The notes under the pieces were generated by a model. It saw only the letters and a list, made by a program, of their open reading frames with translations. It searched no databases and had not been told where the DNA came from. Below, piece by piece: positions 51,914 to 60,328 of a DNA stretch of 64,000 nt. The translations under genes were made by a program, and so were the position numbers. The DNA comes from Pseudahrensia aquimaris (lineage in GTDB: Bacteria; Pseudomonadota; Alphaproteobacteria; Rhizobiales; Rhizobiaceae), in the NCBI RefSeq assembly GCF_042676045.1, contig NZ_JBHTJV010000003.1, positions 434,001 to 498,000 on the forward strand, written 5' to 3'. Position 1 is the stretch's first letter. Every line of letters begins with the position of its first letter.

Positions 51914-52620
51914 TATGTGGTCCCGTCATCTTCTGGCAGCCAGTCATCAGGCCGTTCGTGGAAATAATTAGACTCGTGCCAGCCTTGACATTTTGCCTCT
52001 CGGAGGCGGGCCAGGAAGGCATCAGAAAAGAAAATACGTCTTGGCATGCGAGGATCTTGCCAAGCCGCCAAACCCTCAATGCGGTCGCTGTAAACCGCTA
52101 GGCGGCTTGGTTCGCCAGGGGAACGTGCCTTAATTTGATACGTTGCCGTAGACATATCCATTTCTGGATACCAACCGATGGCATGGACCCCGCCTGACAC
52201 AAGGTTTAACGCTTCGCATACGGTATCAACCCAGAAGAAATAGAAATTACCTTCATGGGGGGTTTCGTCTTTGTTCAAGATCGTGACCGGGATGAATTGG
52301 TTTCCCTCTGGCTGCACTGCTTTGTGACAATCCTTGAATGCCTGAGTGACGATGCCCTTCCCATAGCCATCGGTCATGTTGTAGAGCTTCTTGCCCTTGG
52401 TGAAAATCATGGTTTTCGGGAACAGTTCCGGAGGCAATGTATGTCCAATTAAGCTTCCAAACGAATGGTATTTGCCATCCCTATACTCCTCTTTTTGGGC
52501 GACGCACTCTTCCAGATATTTCGTGATCGCTTTCCCAGGCGCCCGATGGTCACCCTCATAATTCCTCAACTCCGTTCCGAGGTGTCGCGCCTCGTTTGAT
52601 CTGCTAATAGTGGCCGCCAC
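51913..52620 (-). CDS. Imm11-like (DUF1629) protein, putative immunity protein
   Basis: 235 aa from a GTG at 52620; no ATG is available near the start. The C-terminal part resembles Imm11: GVHAIGWYPEMDMSTATYQI, RLAVYSDRIEGLAAWQ and the end PRRIFFSDAFLARLREAKCQGWHES, similar to the typical VFVSDRLKEAI-type helix. Imm11 proteins are predicted to neutralise secreted toxins in polymorphic toxin systems. The GTG overlaps the TAG of the preceding mini-ORF, and the stop overlaps the next start. The match is by eye and moderate. No toxin with a C-terminal domain is adjacent. Confidence 0.5.
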   Translation of the reverse strand: MAATISRSNEARHLGTELRNYEGDHRAPGKAITKYLEECVAQKEEYRDGKYHSFGSLIGHTLPPELFPKTMIFTKGKKLYNMTDGYGKGIVTQAFKDCHKAVQPEGNQFIPVTILNKDETPHEGNFYFFWVDTVCEALNLVSGGVHAIGWYPEMDMSTATYQIKARSPGEPSRLAVYSDRIEGLAAWQDPRMPRRIFFSDAFLARLREAKCQGWHESNYFHERPDDWLPEDDGTT

Positions 52621-52661
52621 TAAGCTGCGTCCAGTTCATCACCTGTGAAAACGTAACTCAT
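52620..52661 (-). CDS. 13-codon mini-ORF coupled on both sides
   Basis: ATG at 52661 overlaps the stop of the preceding gene (ATGA), and its TAG at 52622-52620 shares a G with the GTG start of the Imm11-like gene. The product would be MSYVFTGDELDAA. It may serve to deliver ribosomes to the GTG start, or be the remains of a deleted gene. Confidence 0.35.
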   Translation of the reverse strand: MSYVFTGDELDAA

Positions 52662-53614
52662 GGACGCCGCCCTTCACCGTAAAGATTGTGATCGAGGAAG
52701 ATATTGTCCACGGCAGTTTGGACAGCAACAAGTGGCACCATCCAGTCGTCGTCATATTTCTCGATTGAGAACTGCGAACGCCAAACGATGGGAATTTTCA
52801 AAGGTGCATCACCGAATTTTATTGCTTCTCGACCTCCTTTCATCCAGTTGTGGCTGACGCTAAGATACAAGTCACGCCCCGTTCTATTGCGGGGATTTTG
52901 AGCATCCATTGCCAAAACTTCAGCGTGGCTTTTGTGTTGACCGAGATCTTCACCCCTATTCAGTCTTTCTATTATATCCTCAGACTTAAAAACTTTAAAA
53001 CCCTCGAAGTCTGGCATAAATCTTTGTAAACGATAAAGCCCAATCATCCACTCGTAACTTCGATTTTTCGGCTTTTCTATATAACGCTCTTGGTATTCGA
53101 CTGGAGGAACGATTTGAATAAGAAACGAATACCTGCTTTCCTCTGGGATAAACGCCTTTCGAAATACAAAACTCGTTGGCAAATCTTGACGCGTCACACC
53201 AAATAATTTTTCTGGCAGCGACGCGTCATTTGCGGGCTCATTCTGATTGTATGCCCAAACCAAAAAACGCCGGTTTAGGTCGACCTTCGACAATTCCCGT
53301 TGAAGCAGAGCCTCATTTTTCAAAACTTGTTGTAAGGTAAAATGCACCGCATTCGTGGGTATCTTTCTTTTCTCATGCCTCAGTTCAAAGGCATCTACTA
53401 CACGAACTCCCGCAGGATATTGTGTAAACGCCACCGAGTCCGTTTTTTCAAACGCCATTCGATGCCCCATGATCGTCAGAACTACCCGACCATCAGAGAG
53501 TTCCTCCAATGCGGTCTCTTGTGCATGACTGGGCGACAACAGTGGTCCAACAAGAGCGACCAGCAAAAACAAACACCTGCTTTGCTTCAAAAAATAGCGC
53601 AAAGATTCCATCAT
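52658..53614 (-). CDS. secreted protein of the accessory operon, unknown
   Basis: 318 aa with a signal peptide (CLFLLVALVGPLLSPSHAQE; cleavage likely after SHA near residue 31). The mature part contains LSDGRVVLTIMGHRMAFEKT near residue 45 and QIVPPVEYQERYIE, and ends in a Trp-containing domain WRSQFSIEKYDDDWMVPLVAVQTAV. It overlaps the lipase fragment by an ATGA start and the mini-ORF by its stop. No family recognised. The same strand, the coupling and the signal peptide suggest an envelope function shared with the lipoprotein and the membrane-anchored neighbour. Confidence 0.6.
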   Translation of the reverse strand: MMESLRYFLKQSRCLFLLVALVGPLLSPSHAQETALEELSDGRVVLTIMGHRMAFEKTDSVAFTQYPAGVRVVDAFELRHEKRKIPTNAVHFTLQQVLKNEALLQRELSKVDLNRRFLVWAYNQNEPANDASLPEKLFGVTRQDLPTSFVFRKAFIPEESRYSFLIQIVPPVEYQERYIEKPKNRSYEWMIGLYRLQRFMPDFEGFKVFKSEDIIERLNRGEDLGQHKSHAEVLAMDAQNPRNRTGRDLYLSVSHNWMKGGREAIKFGDAPLKIPIVWRSQFSIEKYDDDWMVPLVAVQTAVDNIFLDHNLYGEGRRP

Positions 53615-53895
53615 GACCCCGTCCGCGAGAGTTCAGCACCCGTGAAGTCAACATCCGTCCCGCAATATGCGATGAAAGTGCCGTAGTCTTCAGTCTCATA
53701 GGCGATGGCGTAGAAACCGGCGGCTTGGGCCTCAGCAGATAAGCTTGCATCCTCAATATTTTTGGAAATAGTCGCGTCACCAATTTTCACTGAGCCGTCC
53801 GAACTATCGTCCAAACCAGAAATGCCTGCTCCGTATCCACGGTTATAAGAATCCATGGACAAAAGGGCTAGAAGCAAGTCTTTAGAAATAGTCAT
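53611..53895 (-). pseudogene. truncated lipase-like (alpha/beta hydrolase) N-terminal fragment
   Basis: 94 aa. The start (ISKDLLLALLSMDSYNRGYGAG) and the AGFYAIAYETEDYGTFIAYCGTD segment resemble the N-terminal part of class 3 lipase-like or RTX-associated lipases, whose GTD motif is followed by the nucleophile elbow GHSLGG. Here the frame stops ten residues after GTD, so the catalytic Ser and the rest are missing. It overlaps both neighbours as ATGA, so the stop is not a simple frameshift within a gap. It may be a decayed gene, or a small protein kept for its N-terminal domain. The family call is by eye. Confidence 0.5.
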
Positions 53896-54590
53896 TTAGA
53901 AGTCTCATTAAATTTTTTGACGCGATCAAGCGACCAAAAGGACAAAGGTGATAAATGCTTCCACCCACGTGGGCTATCGTTCGGAAGTTTCAGTGATTTC
54001 ATGCTATTGTACGGCCCACCCCGAAAACTTGGCCACCAACCCAACACCTCTTCCACCCGCCCTTCGGTCACACGCTCGTTGGTGATCTCCAGCGTGACGG
54101 ATTTGAGCGCGTAGCCTTCGCCAAACGTGGCGGCCAGATTGTTCGGGTCCACCGGCTTCACGGTCTCAGGCTTGGTGATGTCATCGAACGTGACCAGAAT
54201 TGGATAATATTCTCGCGGCATCACACGCGGCGCCGACTTGGTTAGACCCGAAATATCGGAAGACTTCTCCAAATCATCTTTATAGATGTGTAGTGCCCGC
54301 CACCGAACATCCAGCAAAGCAAACAGATAACGCGGCCCCGAACTGTCCGGCAGTTCCAAGACAATCGCTTCTCCCCTTCGATACTTCAAAGACCGGCCCG
54401 TCACCAAATCGGCTCTGGGCAGCCCAACGCGATGCACAGAATATGCGCTCTTTACTCCCGTGGGTGTCGTGACGGTCAAAGTCACTTTCTCGCGCCATTC
54501 CAAACCGCCTAACATCGAATACACCCACACGATCAAAGCGATAAGCGCAACAAAACCGACAAAGACTTTCTTCCAGAGCCTCACAGCCAT
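53892..54590 (-). CDS. membrane-anchored protein, first gene of the accessory operon
   Basis: 232 aa. One membrane segment (VFVGFVALIALIVWVYSML) followed by a mainly beta-rich domain with EWREKVTLTVTTPTGVKSAYSVHRV and RYLFALLDVRWRALHIY. Proteins of this type occur as paralogues in Rhizobiales next to lipase-like genes, with no known function. A GGGAG ribosome binding site 5 bases before the ATG suits the head of an operon. It overlaps the lipase fragment by 4 bases. Confidence 0.65.
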   Translation of the reverse strand: MAVRLWKKVFVGFVALIALIVWVYSMLGGLEWREKVTLTVTTPTGVKSAYSVHRVGLPRADLVTGRSLKYRRGEAIVLELPDSSGPRYLFALLDVRWRALHIYKDDLEKSSDISGLTKSAPRVMPREYYPILVTFDDITKPETVKPVDPNNLAATFGEGYALKSVTLEITNERVTEGRVEEVLGWWPSFRGGPYNSMKSLKLPNDSPRGWKHLSPLSFWSLDRVKKFNETSK

Positions 54591-55126
54591 CTTGCTCCCA
54601 TTATCCAGCCTTGAAAAACATGTTCAAAGGCTCCCAATGGGCAACTTGAACCGTCGAACCCCAAACCGTTCCATCGGGTGTCGCTACTTCCACAGTGATT
54701 TTCCAATGCCATGACTAACCTTCGTCACACCCAACCAGAACAAGCGCGCCGAAGCGATTTTTGCATTCAACTTCCGCATCTTGAAACCAGACTTCATCAT
54801 TCGCCCAACCGCTCCGCGCCCAGCTTCTCCAGCGTGTCTTTGTCCACCATCTTCGCCACCACAGGATGCAGTTTCAGCGTGCCGCCCTTCACCACTTGCG
54901 AGAAGTTGGTCAGCACGTCGTTTATTTTTCGTGGGGTGGGTGCTTTGGAATTTTGGGGCGAAGAAGTCGAGCAGCCAGCGGTTTTCGCCGCTTGCGCAGC
55001 GCTCCCCAACGGACCGCCCGAGGAAACTGGAAGCTTCGTTCTGATTGATAACCGCGCTTTTCATTCCATGCTGATTACACACAAAGCGTGAAAGAACGGC
55101 TAAGCGATGCGGTTAAGACGGCAGAG
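54591..55126. other. gene-poor stretch between the accessory operon and the short PPDK gene
   Basis: About 536 bases with no convincing gene. A minus-strand frame at 54797-55009 (70 aa, TTG start) contains a protein-like segment VLTNFSQVVKGGTLKLHPVVAKM and could be the remnant of the end of a degraded gene. Frames on the other strand here appear to be its shadows. The operon promoter must lie at its left end near 54600-54700. No inverted repeats of an insertion sequence were noticed. Confidence 0.4.
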
Positions 55127-56761
55127 CTAGCCCTCACCGCGCCAAGACAACAGTTCCGCCAATTCGCCGTCCGGCTCGGGCGTTACGATAGGGATTTCGC
55201 CGGCGTAGACTTCGCCGCTTGTGCCGTCGAGGCTGATTGTGTCTCCGGCTTTCAGAACCGTTCCCAAGCAGGAACACGTTCCCGCGACTGCATCGATCTT
55301 CAGGCCCATTGCGGCGGTGATGCAGGTTTTGTTCATGCCCCGTGCGACGACTGCGGCGTGGCTGGTCATGCCGCCGCGTGACGTCAGGATGCCGATGGCG
55401 GCGTCCATGCCGTGGACGTCTTTCGGATCGGTTTCCGGGCGCACCAGAATGACGGCCCTGCCTGCATCTCGTGCCGCGACCGCATCATCGGAGGTGAACA
55501 CGATCTCGCCGCTCACCGCGCCGGGTGATGCGGGCAGACCCTTGGCGAAGCGCTTGGCATCTTTGGGTGGGGCCAGTTTGGATACGAGCATGGGCGTCAA
55601 AATCGCCTCATCGCAGCGCGAAACCGCCTCGCTGCGACTCAAAATGCCCTCCTTGGCCATCGCAACAGCGCTTTTGAGCGCCGCTTTGGGCGTGCGCTTG
55701 GCGGAGCGGGTTTGCAGCAGGTAAAGCTTGGAGGATTCCACCGTGAACTCGATTTCCTGCACGTCTTTAAAATGCGCTTCGAGCTTGCCGCCCAATTCGA
55801 TCAATTCGGCGAATGCCTCCGGCAGTTCTTCCTCCATCGAGGGCTTTTCCGAAAGCGAGCGGCGGCGGGCCTCTTTCGTCAATTCCTGCGGTGTGCGGAT
55901 GCCGCTCACAACCTCCTCGCCCTGCGCGTTGAGCATGAATTCGCCGTAAGCGGCGGCTTCGCCCGTCGAAGGATTGCGGGTGAAATACACGCCAGTGCAG
56001 GAATTCTGGTCGCGGTTGCCGAACACCATCGACTGCACAGTCGCAGCCGTTCCACCGTCATGAGAAAACGATTGCATGTCGCGGTATCGCTTGGCGCGCG
56101 GCGTGTTCCATGAACGGAACACGGCCATCAGTGCTCCGAACAATTGCTCATACGGATCCTGCAGAAACGGCGTGGCCGTCATTTCCTCAACGATCTCACT
56201 GTAGATTTTCGCCACGTTGCGCATGGCAGCGGCGGAGAGTTCAGAATCGGATGCCACGTCTTCACGGGCGCGCATCTGCTCTAAAACCAGCTCGAAATCT
56301 TCGTTCTCCAGCCCCAACACGACAAGCGAATAGCTCTGGATGAAGCGGCGATAGGTATCCCAAGCAAACCGCTCGTCGCCGGTGGATTTTGCCAAATGCG
56401 GAACGGCATCGCGGGTGAGGCCAAGGTTCAGCACCGTGTCCATCATGCCGGGCATGGAAACCGCAGCGCCGGAACGCACGGAGACGAGGAGCGGATTTTG
56501 AGGATCATCGAACGAGCGGCCCAGCGCCTTGGACAAATCATCAATATGGTCGCGCACTGCCTGCCCCATGCCTGCGCCCATAATCGCGTCGTCGCTTGCC
56601 AATATGCGACCAGCTTCCGTGCCGACCACGAAGCCTGGTGGCACTGGTACGCCCAAAGCTGACATGGTGATCAGGTTCGCGCCTTTGATGCCCTGCGCCT
56701 CAGGGTCGGCTGCACATGGTTCGCCGCCGATGCCAAAGGGAAATATGGGGTAGTCCGCCAT
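55127..56761 (-). CDS. short pyruvate phosphate dikinase-like protein lacking the PEP/pyruvate barrel
   Basis: 544 aa from the ATG at 56761 (MADYPIFPFGIGG), against about 880 aa for complete PPDK. The ATP-grasp part is present (GIKGANLITMSALGVPVPPGF, VSVRSGAAVSMPGMMDTVLNLGL, RNPSTGEAAAYGEF), as is the phosphohistidine domain with SRGGMTSHAAVVARGMNKT. The C-terminal TIM barrel that binds PEP and pyruvate is absent, and no part of it is found downstream. It could phosphorylate its His from ATP and hand the phosphate to an unknown partner. It follows smc by 25 bases and is probably cotranscribed. Confidence 0.85.
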   Translation of the reverse strand: MADYPIFPFGIGGEPCAADPEAQGIKGANLITMSALGVPVPPGFVVGTEAGRILASDDAIMGAGMGQAVRDHIDDLSKALGRSFDDPQNPLLVSVRSGAAVSMPGMMDTVLNLGLTRDAVPHLAKSTGDERFAWDTYRRFIQSYSLVVLGLENEDFELVLEQMRAREDVASDSELSAAAMRNVAKIYSEIVEEMTATPFLQDPYEQLFGALMAVFRSWNTPRAKRYRDMQSFSHDGGTAATVQSMVFGNRDQNSCTGVYFTRNPSTGEAAAYGEFMLNAQGEEVVSGIRTPQELTKEARRRSLSEKPSMEEELPEAFAELIELGGKLEAHFKDVQEIEFTVESSKLYLLQTRSAKRTPKAALKSAVAMAKEGILSRSEAVSRCDEAILTPMLVSKLAPPKDAKRFAKGLPASPGAVSGEIVFTSDDAVAARDAGRAVILVRPETDPKDVHGMDAAIGILTSRGGMTSHAAVVARGMNKTCITAAMGLKIDAVAGTCSCLGTVLKAGDTISLDGTSGEVYAGEIPIVTPEPDGELAELLSWRGEG

Positions 56762-56786
56762 CGTGCGGCGCTCCGGGGTAACGTCT

Positions 56787-59700
56787 CTATCCAGCTTCGC
56801 GGAAGGACTCGGCGGTTTCAAGGTCTACCGATACCAATTGACTAACGCCGCGCTCCGCCATGGTTACGCCGAACAGCCGGTTCATCCGAGCCATCGTGAT
56901 AGGGTTGTGCGTAATGATGACAAAACGCGTGTCGGTGTTTTCCGCCATCTGATCCATCAGATTGCAGAAACGCTCGACATTGTGGTCGTCGAGAGGCGCG
57001 TCAACTTCATCCAGCACGCAGATCGGGGCAGGATTGGTGAGGAACACCGCAAAGATCAGCGCCATAGCCGTCAGCGCCTGCTCACCGCCGGAAAGAAGCG
57101 TCATGGTCTGGGGTTTTTTGCCGGGCGGGCGGGCGAGGATTTCAAGCCCGGCTTCTAACGGGTCGTCGCTTTCGACAAGCTGAAGCTCCGCCGTGCCGCC
57201 GCCAAACAGGTGAGTGAACAGTTTCTGGAATTGCTCGTTCACCTCGTCAAAAGCGGTGAGCAGGCGCTCGCGGCCCTCTTTGTTCAGGCTGTTGATGCCG
57301 GTGCGCAATTCCTTAATCGCTTCGATCAGGTCATCGCGCTCGTTCACCATCGTATCGCGCTGTTCAAGAATTTCGTTCTGCTCTTCCTCGGCACGTAGGT
57401 TCACCGCACCCAGCCGTTCGCGCTCGGATTTTAGGCGCTCAAGTTTGCGCTCCACGGCATCGAGTTCAGGCAGCTTATTTTCATCGTCCAATCCGGTCTG
57501 TTTGAACGCTTCATGTGCTTGGCATTCGAGATCTTCGCGGATGCGCGCCTCGATTTCAGCGCGGCGTTCGCGGGCGGCTTCCAACCGTTCCTCGGCTCGG
57601 GCGCTGATCTGTTTGGCGTCGGAAAGCGCATTGAGCGCACCATTGGCAACCTTATCGGCCTCACGTTGGTCGTTTTCCATTTCAGCCAGGAAATCGGCAG
57701 CCTGTTTGCGAGCAGCTTCGGCTTCGTCGATTTGTTTCGAGAGCGCCTTGCCACGCTCTTCGATATCGCTGGGCGCGTCGTCAACGTCTTTTTTCTGCTG
57801 TACCGCTTCGGCCAAGCGTTCGCGCAGGGATTTCATCTGGCGGTCGGCGTTGACAGCGCGGTCGTTCCACGCCTTGCGCTCGCGTTCGATTGCTTCGATG
57901 CGTTCGAGACGCAGTGCGTTTTCGCGGGCCATGCCTTCAAATTCTGCACGAACTTCCGCAAGCGCGGCGCGTTCTTCGCCAGCCTTGGTACGGGCTTTTG
58001 CAACCTGTTGGTCGAGCGTATCGGCATTGGGAAGCGTGGCTTGCGCTGCACGAGCCTCTTTCAGACTTGCTTCGGTCTCCGCTTTGCTGGAGGCGAGACG
58101 AACTTTCGCCTCTTCCAGCGCAGAGCGTCGATTTGTGAGATCGCTTACCTCGCGCTCGGCTGCGGCGTAATCTTTGCGAGATTGGTCGAGATTTGTCTGA
58201 AGGGTGCGCAGGGCATTGCGAGCGGCGATTTCGGCTTCGCGGGCGCTGGATGCTGCCGCTTGCGCTTCACTAAACGTCGCTTCGCGCTCGCGCACCAGTT
58301 TAAGCGCGGCGATGGCTTCGGCATCAAGTTCCGCCAAACGGTTCTTCTGTTCCAATCGCACTGCAGCGGCAGTGGGCGCTTCGGCGGTGGCGCGATAGCC
58401 GTCCCAGCGCCAAAGATCGCCATCGCGTGTAACGAGCCGCTGGCCGGGCTTTAGCGAGCCGCTGAGGCGCACGCCGTCCTCTTTTGACACAACGCCGATC
58501 TGCGCCAACCGGCGGGCCAATTCGCGCGGGGCTTTGACCTTGTCAGCCAGAGACATAGCGCCAGCGGGAAGAGCGGGATCGTTAGCCGTCTCGGCGCCTG
58601 TCGCTGCCCAATGGGCGGGTGCGGAGGCTTCAAGCGGCACGTCAAGATCGTCGCCAAGGGCTGCGCCAAGCGCTTTTTCATAGCCCTGATCGGCACGCAT
58701 TTGTTCCAGCACGGCGGGGAAGAGATCCTTGCCGCCAGCGTTCAAGATGCGGTTCAGCGTTTTCGCCTCAGTCTCGATGCGGTCATGCTCGGAACGTGCC
58801 TCTGCAAGCGGATTGCGGGCTTCTTGCTCCTTTGCACGCGCTGTTTCAGCGGCTTGCTCGGATGTGGCTACAGCGGCTTGCGCTGTTTCCAGTTCCGCTT
58901 CGAATTGGGCAACTTTTGTCGCCTTTTCCTGAACGCCGGACTGGGATGCAATTTGCTGCGAAAGGGTAGCGAGCTCGTTGGCCACATCGGCAATCTGCAC
59001 ATCGAGTTTGGCTTCGCGCTCGCTGCCCTCGCGGATGGTGCGCTCCAACTGGCCCGCCTGCGCTTGCACCGAAGCCTGCTCGCGGGTGAGCGTGGAGAGT
59101 TGCTCTTCGGTCTGTGCGAGTTGATCTCGGACCGTCTCTAACCGCTGCTTGGTTGCCGCCTCTTTTTCAGCACGGCCTTCGGTCTCGGCGCGCAGTTGTT
59201 TTTCTTCGCGGTCAAGATGCGAGAGAATATCGCTGTTTTCGGCGATCATCTGTTCTTCGCGCTCGATATCCGCTTCCAGCTGCGCTATCCGGCCAGCGAG
59301 TTCGGTGCGGCGGCGTTCAAGGCGGCGCGCCTCTTGCTCCAACTGATCGCGGGAAATGCGTAAGTGTTGCAGCGCGGCGGCGGCTTTGGCTTCCGCTTCC
59401 CGCAATTGCGGCAGCTTGGAAGCGATGATCGCCTGCGCCTTGGCCGCTTCGGTTTGGACGAGTTGCGTTTCGCCCACTTTCATCGTGGCTTCCGTCAGCG
59501 CCTTTTCGGCCTCCGCTGTGGCAGCTTTGGCCGACGACCATTTCAAGTGGAGGATCGTCGCCTCGGCACGGCGGATATCGCCTGCAATATTGCGATAGCG
59601 ATTGGCTTGTCTGGCTTGGCGTTTGAGGCTTTCAAGCTGGGTTTCCAACTGGCCGATCACATCGTCCAGTCGCTCCAGATTCGCCTCGGCAGCACGTAAG

Positions 59701-60248
59701 CGCAGTTCCGCTTCGTGACGGCGAGAATGCAGGCCCGAAATGCCGGCAGCCTCTTCCAGCAACGCACGGCGGGCTTGCGGTTTGGCGGAAATCAACTCGC
59801 CAATACGCCCCTGCCCGATCATCGAAGGCGAACGCGCGCCAGTGGAAACATCGGCAAACAAGAGCTGCACGTCTTTGGCACGAACATCTTTGCCGTTGAT
59901 GCGGTAGACCGAACCCGCTTCGCGTTCGATGCGGCGCGAAACCTGCAATTCGTCGGCATCGTTAAAGGCAGCTGGTGCAGTGCGGTCGTCGTTATCAAGG
60001 AAAAGCGCGACTTCAGCCGTGTTGCGCGATGGGCGGTTGCCGGAGCCGGAGAAAATCACGTCATCCATCGAGGATGCACGCATGTTCTTGTAGGAATTTT
60101 CGCCCATCACCCAACGCAGAGCTTCGACAAGATTGGACTTGCCGCAACCGTTAGGGCCGACCACGCCGGTCAGCCCTTTTTCGATGGCAAATTCTGTCGG
60201 CTCAACGAAGGATTTGAAGCCAAGCAGTCTAAGTTTGTTGAATTCCAT
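56787..60248 (-). CDS. smc: chromosome segregation protein SMC
   Basis: 1153 aa, full length. N-terminal Walker A GVVGPNGCGKSNLVEAL near residues 30-46; two long coiled-coil arms rich in Glu, Ala, Arg; the hinge region around residues 505-640 (KALGAALGDDLDVPL); and a C-terminal ABC signature LLSGGEQALTAMALIFA with Walker B CVLDEVDAPLDD. SMC compacts and segregates the chromosome with ScpAB, which are not in the window. The neighbours dsbA, DUF721, mutY and ccrM form a conserved alphaproteobacterial neighbourhood. Confidence 0.97.
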   Translation of the reverse strand: MEFNKLRLLGFKSFVEPTEFAIEKGLTGVVGPNGCGKSNLVEALRWVMGENSYKNMRASSMDDVIFSGSGNRPSRNTAEVALFLDNDDRTAPAAFNDADELQVSRRIEREAGSVYRINGKDVRAKDVQLLFADVSTGARSPSMIGQGRIGELISAKPQARRALLEEAAGISGLHSRRHEAELRLRAAEANLERLDDVIGQLETQLESLKRQARQANRYRNIAGDIRRAEATILHLKWSSAKAATAEAEKALTEATMKVGETQLVQTEAAKAQAIIASKLPQLREAEAKAAAALQHLRISRDQLEQEARRLERRRTELAGRIAQLEADIEREEQMIAENSDILSHLDREEKQLRAETEGRAEKEAATKQRLETVRDQLAQTEEQLSTLTREQASVQAQAGQLERTIREGSEREAKLDVQIADVANELATLSQQIASQSGVQEKATKVAQFEAELETAQAAVATSEQAAETARAKEQEARNPLAEARSEHDRIETEAKTLNRILNAGGKDLFPAVLEQMRADQGYEKALGAALGDDLDVPLEASAPAHWAATGAETANDPALPAGAMSLADKVKAPRELARRLAQIGVVSKEDGVRLSGSLKPGQRLVTRDGDLWRWDGYRATAEAPTAAAVRLEQKNRLAELDAEAIAALKLVREREATFSEAQAAASSAREAEIAARNALRTLQTNLDQSRKDYAAAEREVSDLTNRRSALEEAKVRLASSKAETEASLKEARAAQATLPNADTLDQQVAKARTKAGEERAALAEVRAEFEGMARENALRLERIEAIERERKAWNDRAVNADRQMKSLRERLAEAVQQKKDVDDAPSDIEERGKALSKQIDEAEAARKQAADFLAEMENDQREADKVANGALNALSDAKQISARAEERLEAARERRAEIEARIREDLECQAHEAFKQTGLDDENKLPELDAVERKLERLKSERERLGAVNLRAEEEQNEILEQRDTMVNERDDLIEAIKELRTGINSLNKEGRERLLTAFDEVNEQFQKLFTHLFGGGTAELQLVESDDPLEAGLEILARPPGKKPQTMTLLSGGEQALTAMALIFAVFLTNPAPICVLDEVDAPLDDHNVERFCNLMDQMAENTDTRFVIITHNPITMARMNRLFGVTMAERGVSQLVSVDLETAESFREAG

Positions 60249-60328
60249 AACTCACGCCCGTGTTTTTGTCGGAACGCGCCTGCAAAACCACAATTTTTGC
60301 ACGTCCTCGCTCGGACGCAGCTATACCA

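Noticed and set aside
54711..55091. 126-aa plus-strand frame in the gene-poor stretch
   Set aside because: No ribosome binding site, composition not protein-like, and it is complementary to the minus-strand remnant frame.
57214..58454. Long plus-strand open frames of 313-318 aa within smc
   Set aside because: They are antisense to the coiled-coil region of smc, have low-complexity Ser/Arg or Phe/Leu composition, and lack a ribosome binding site; they arise from the biased codon use of smc.
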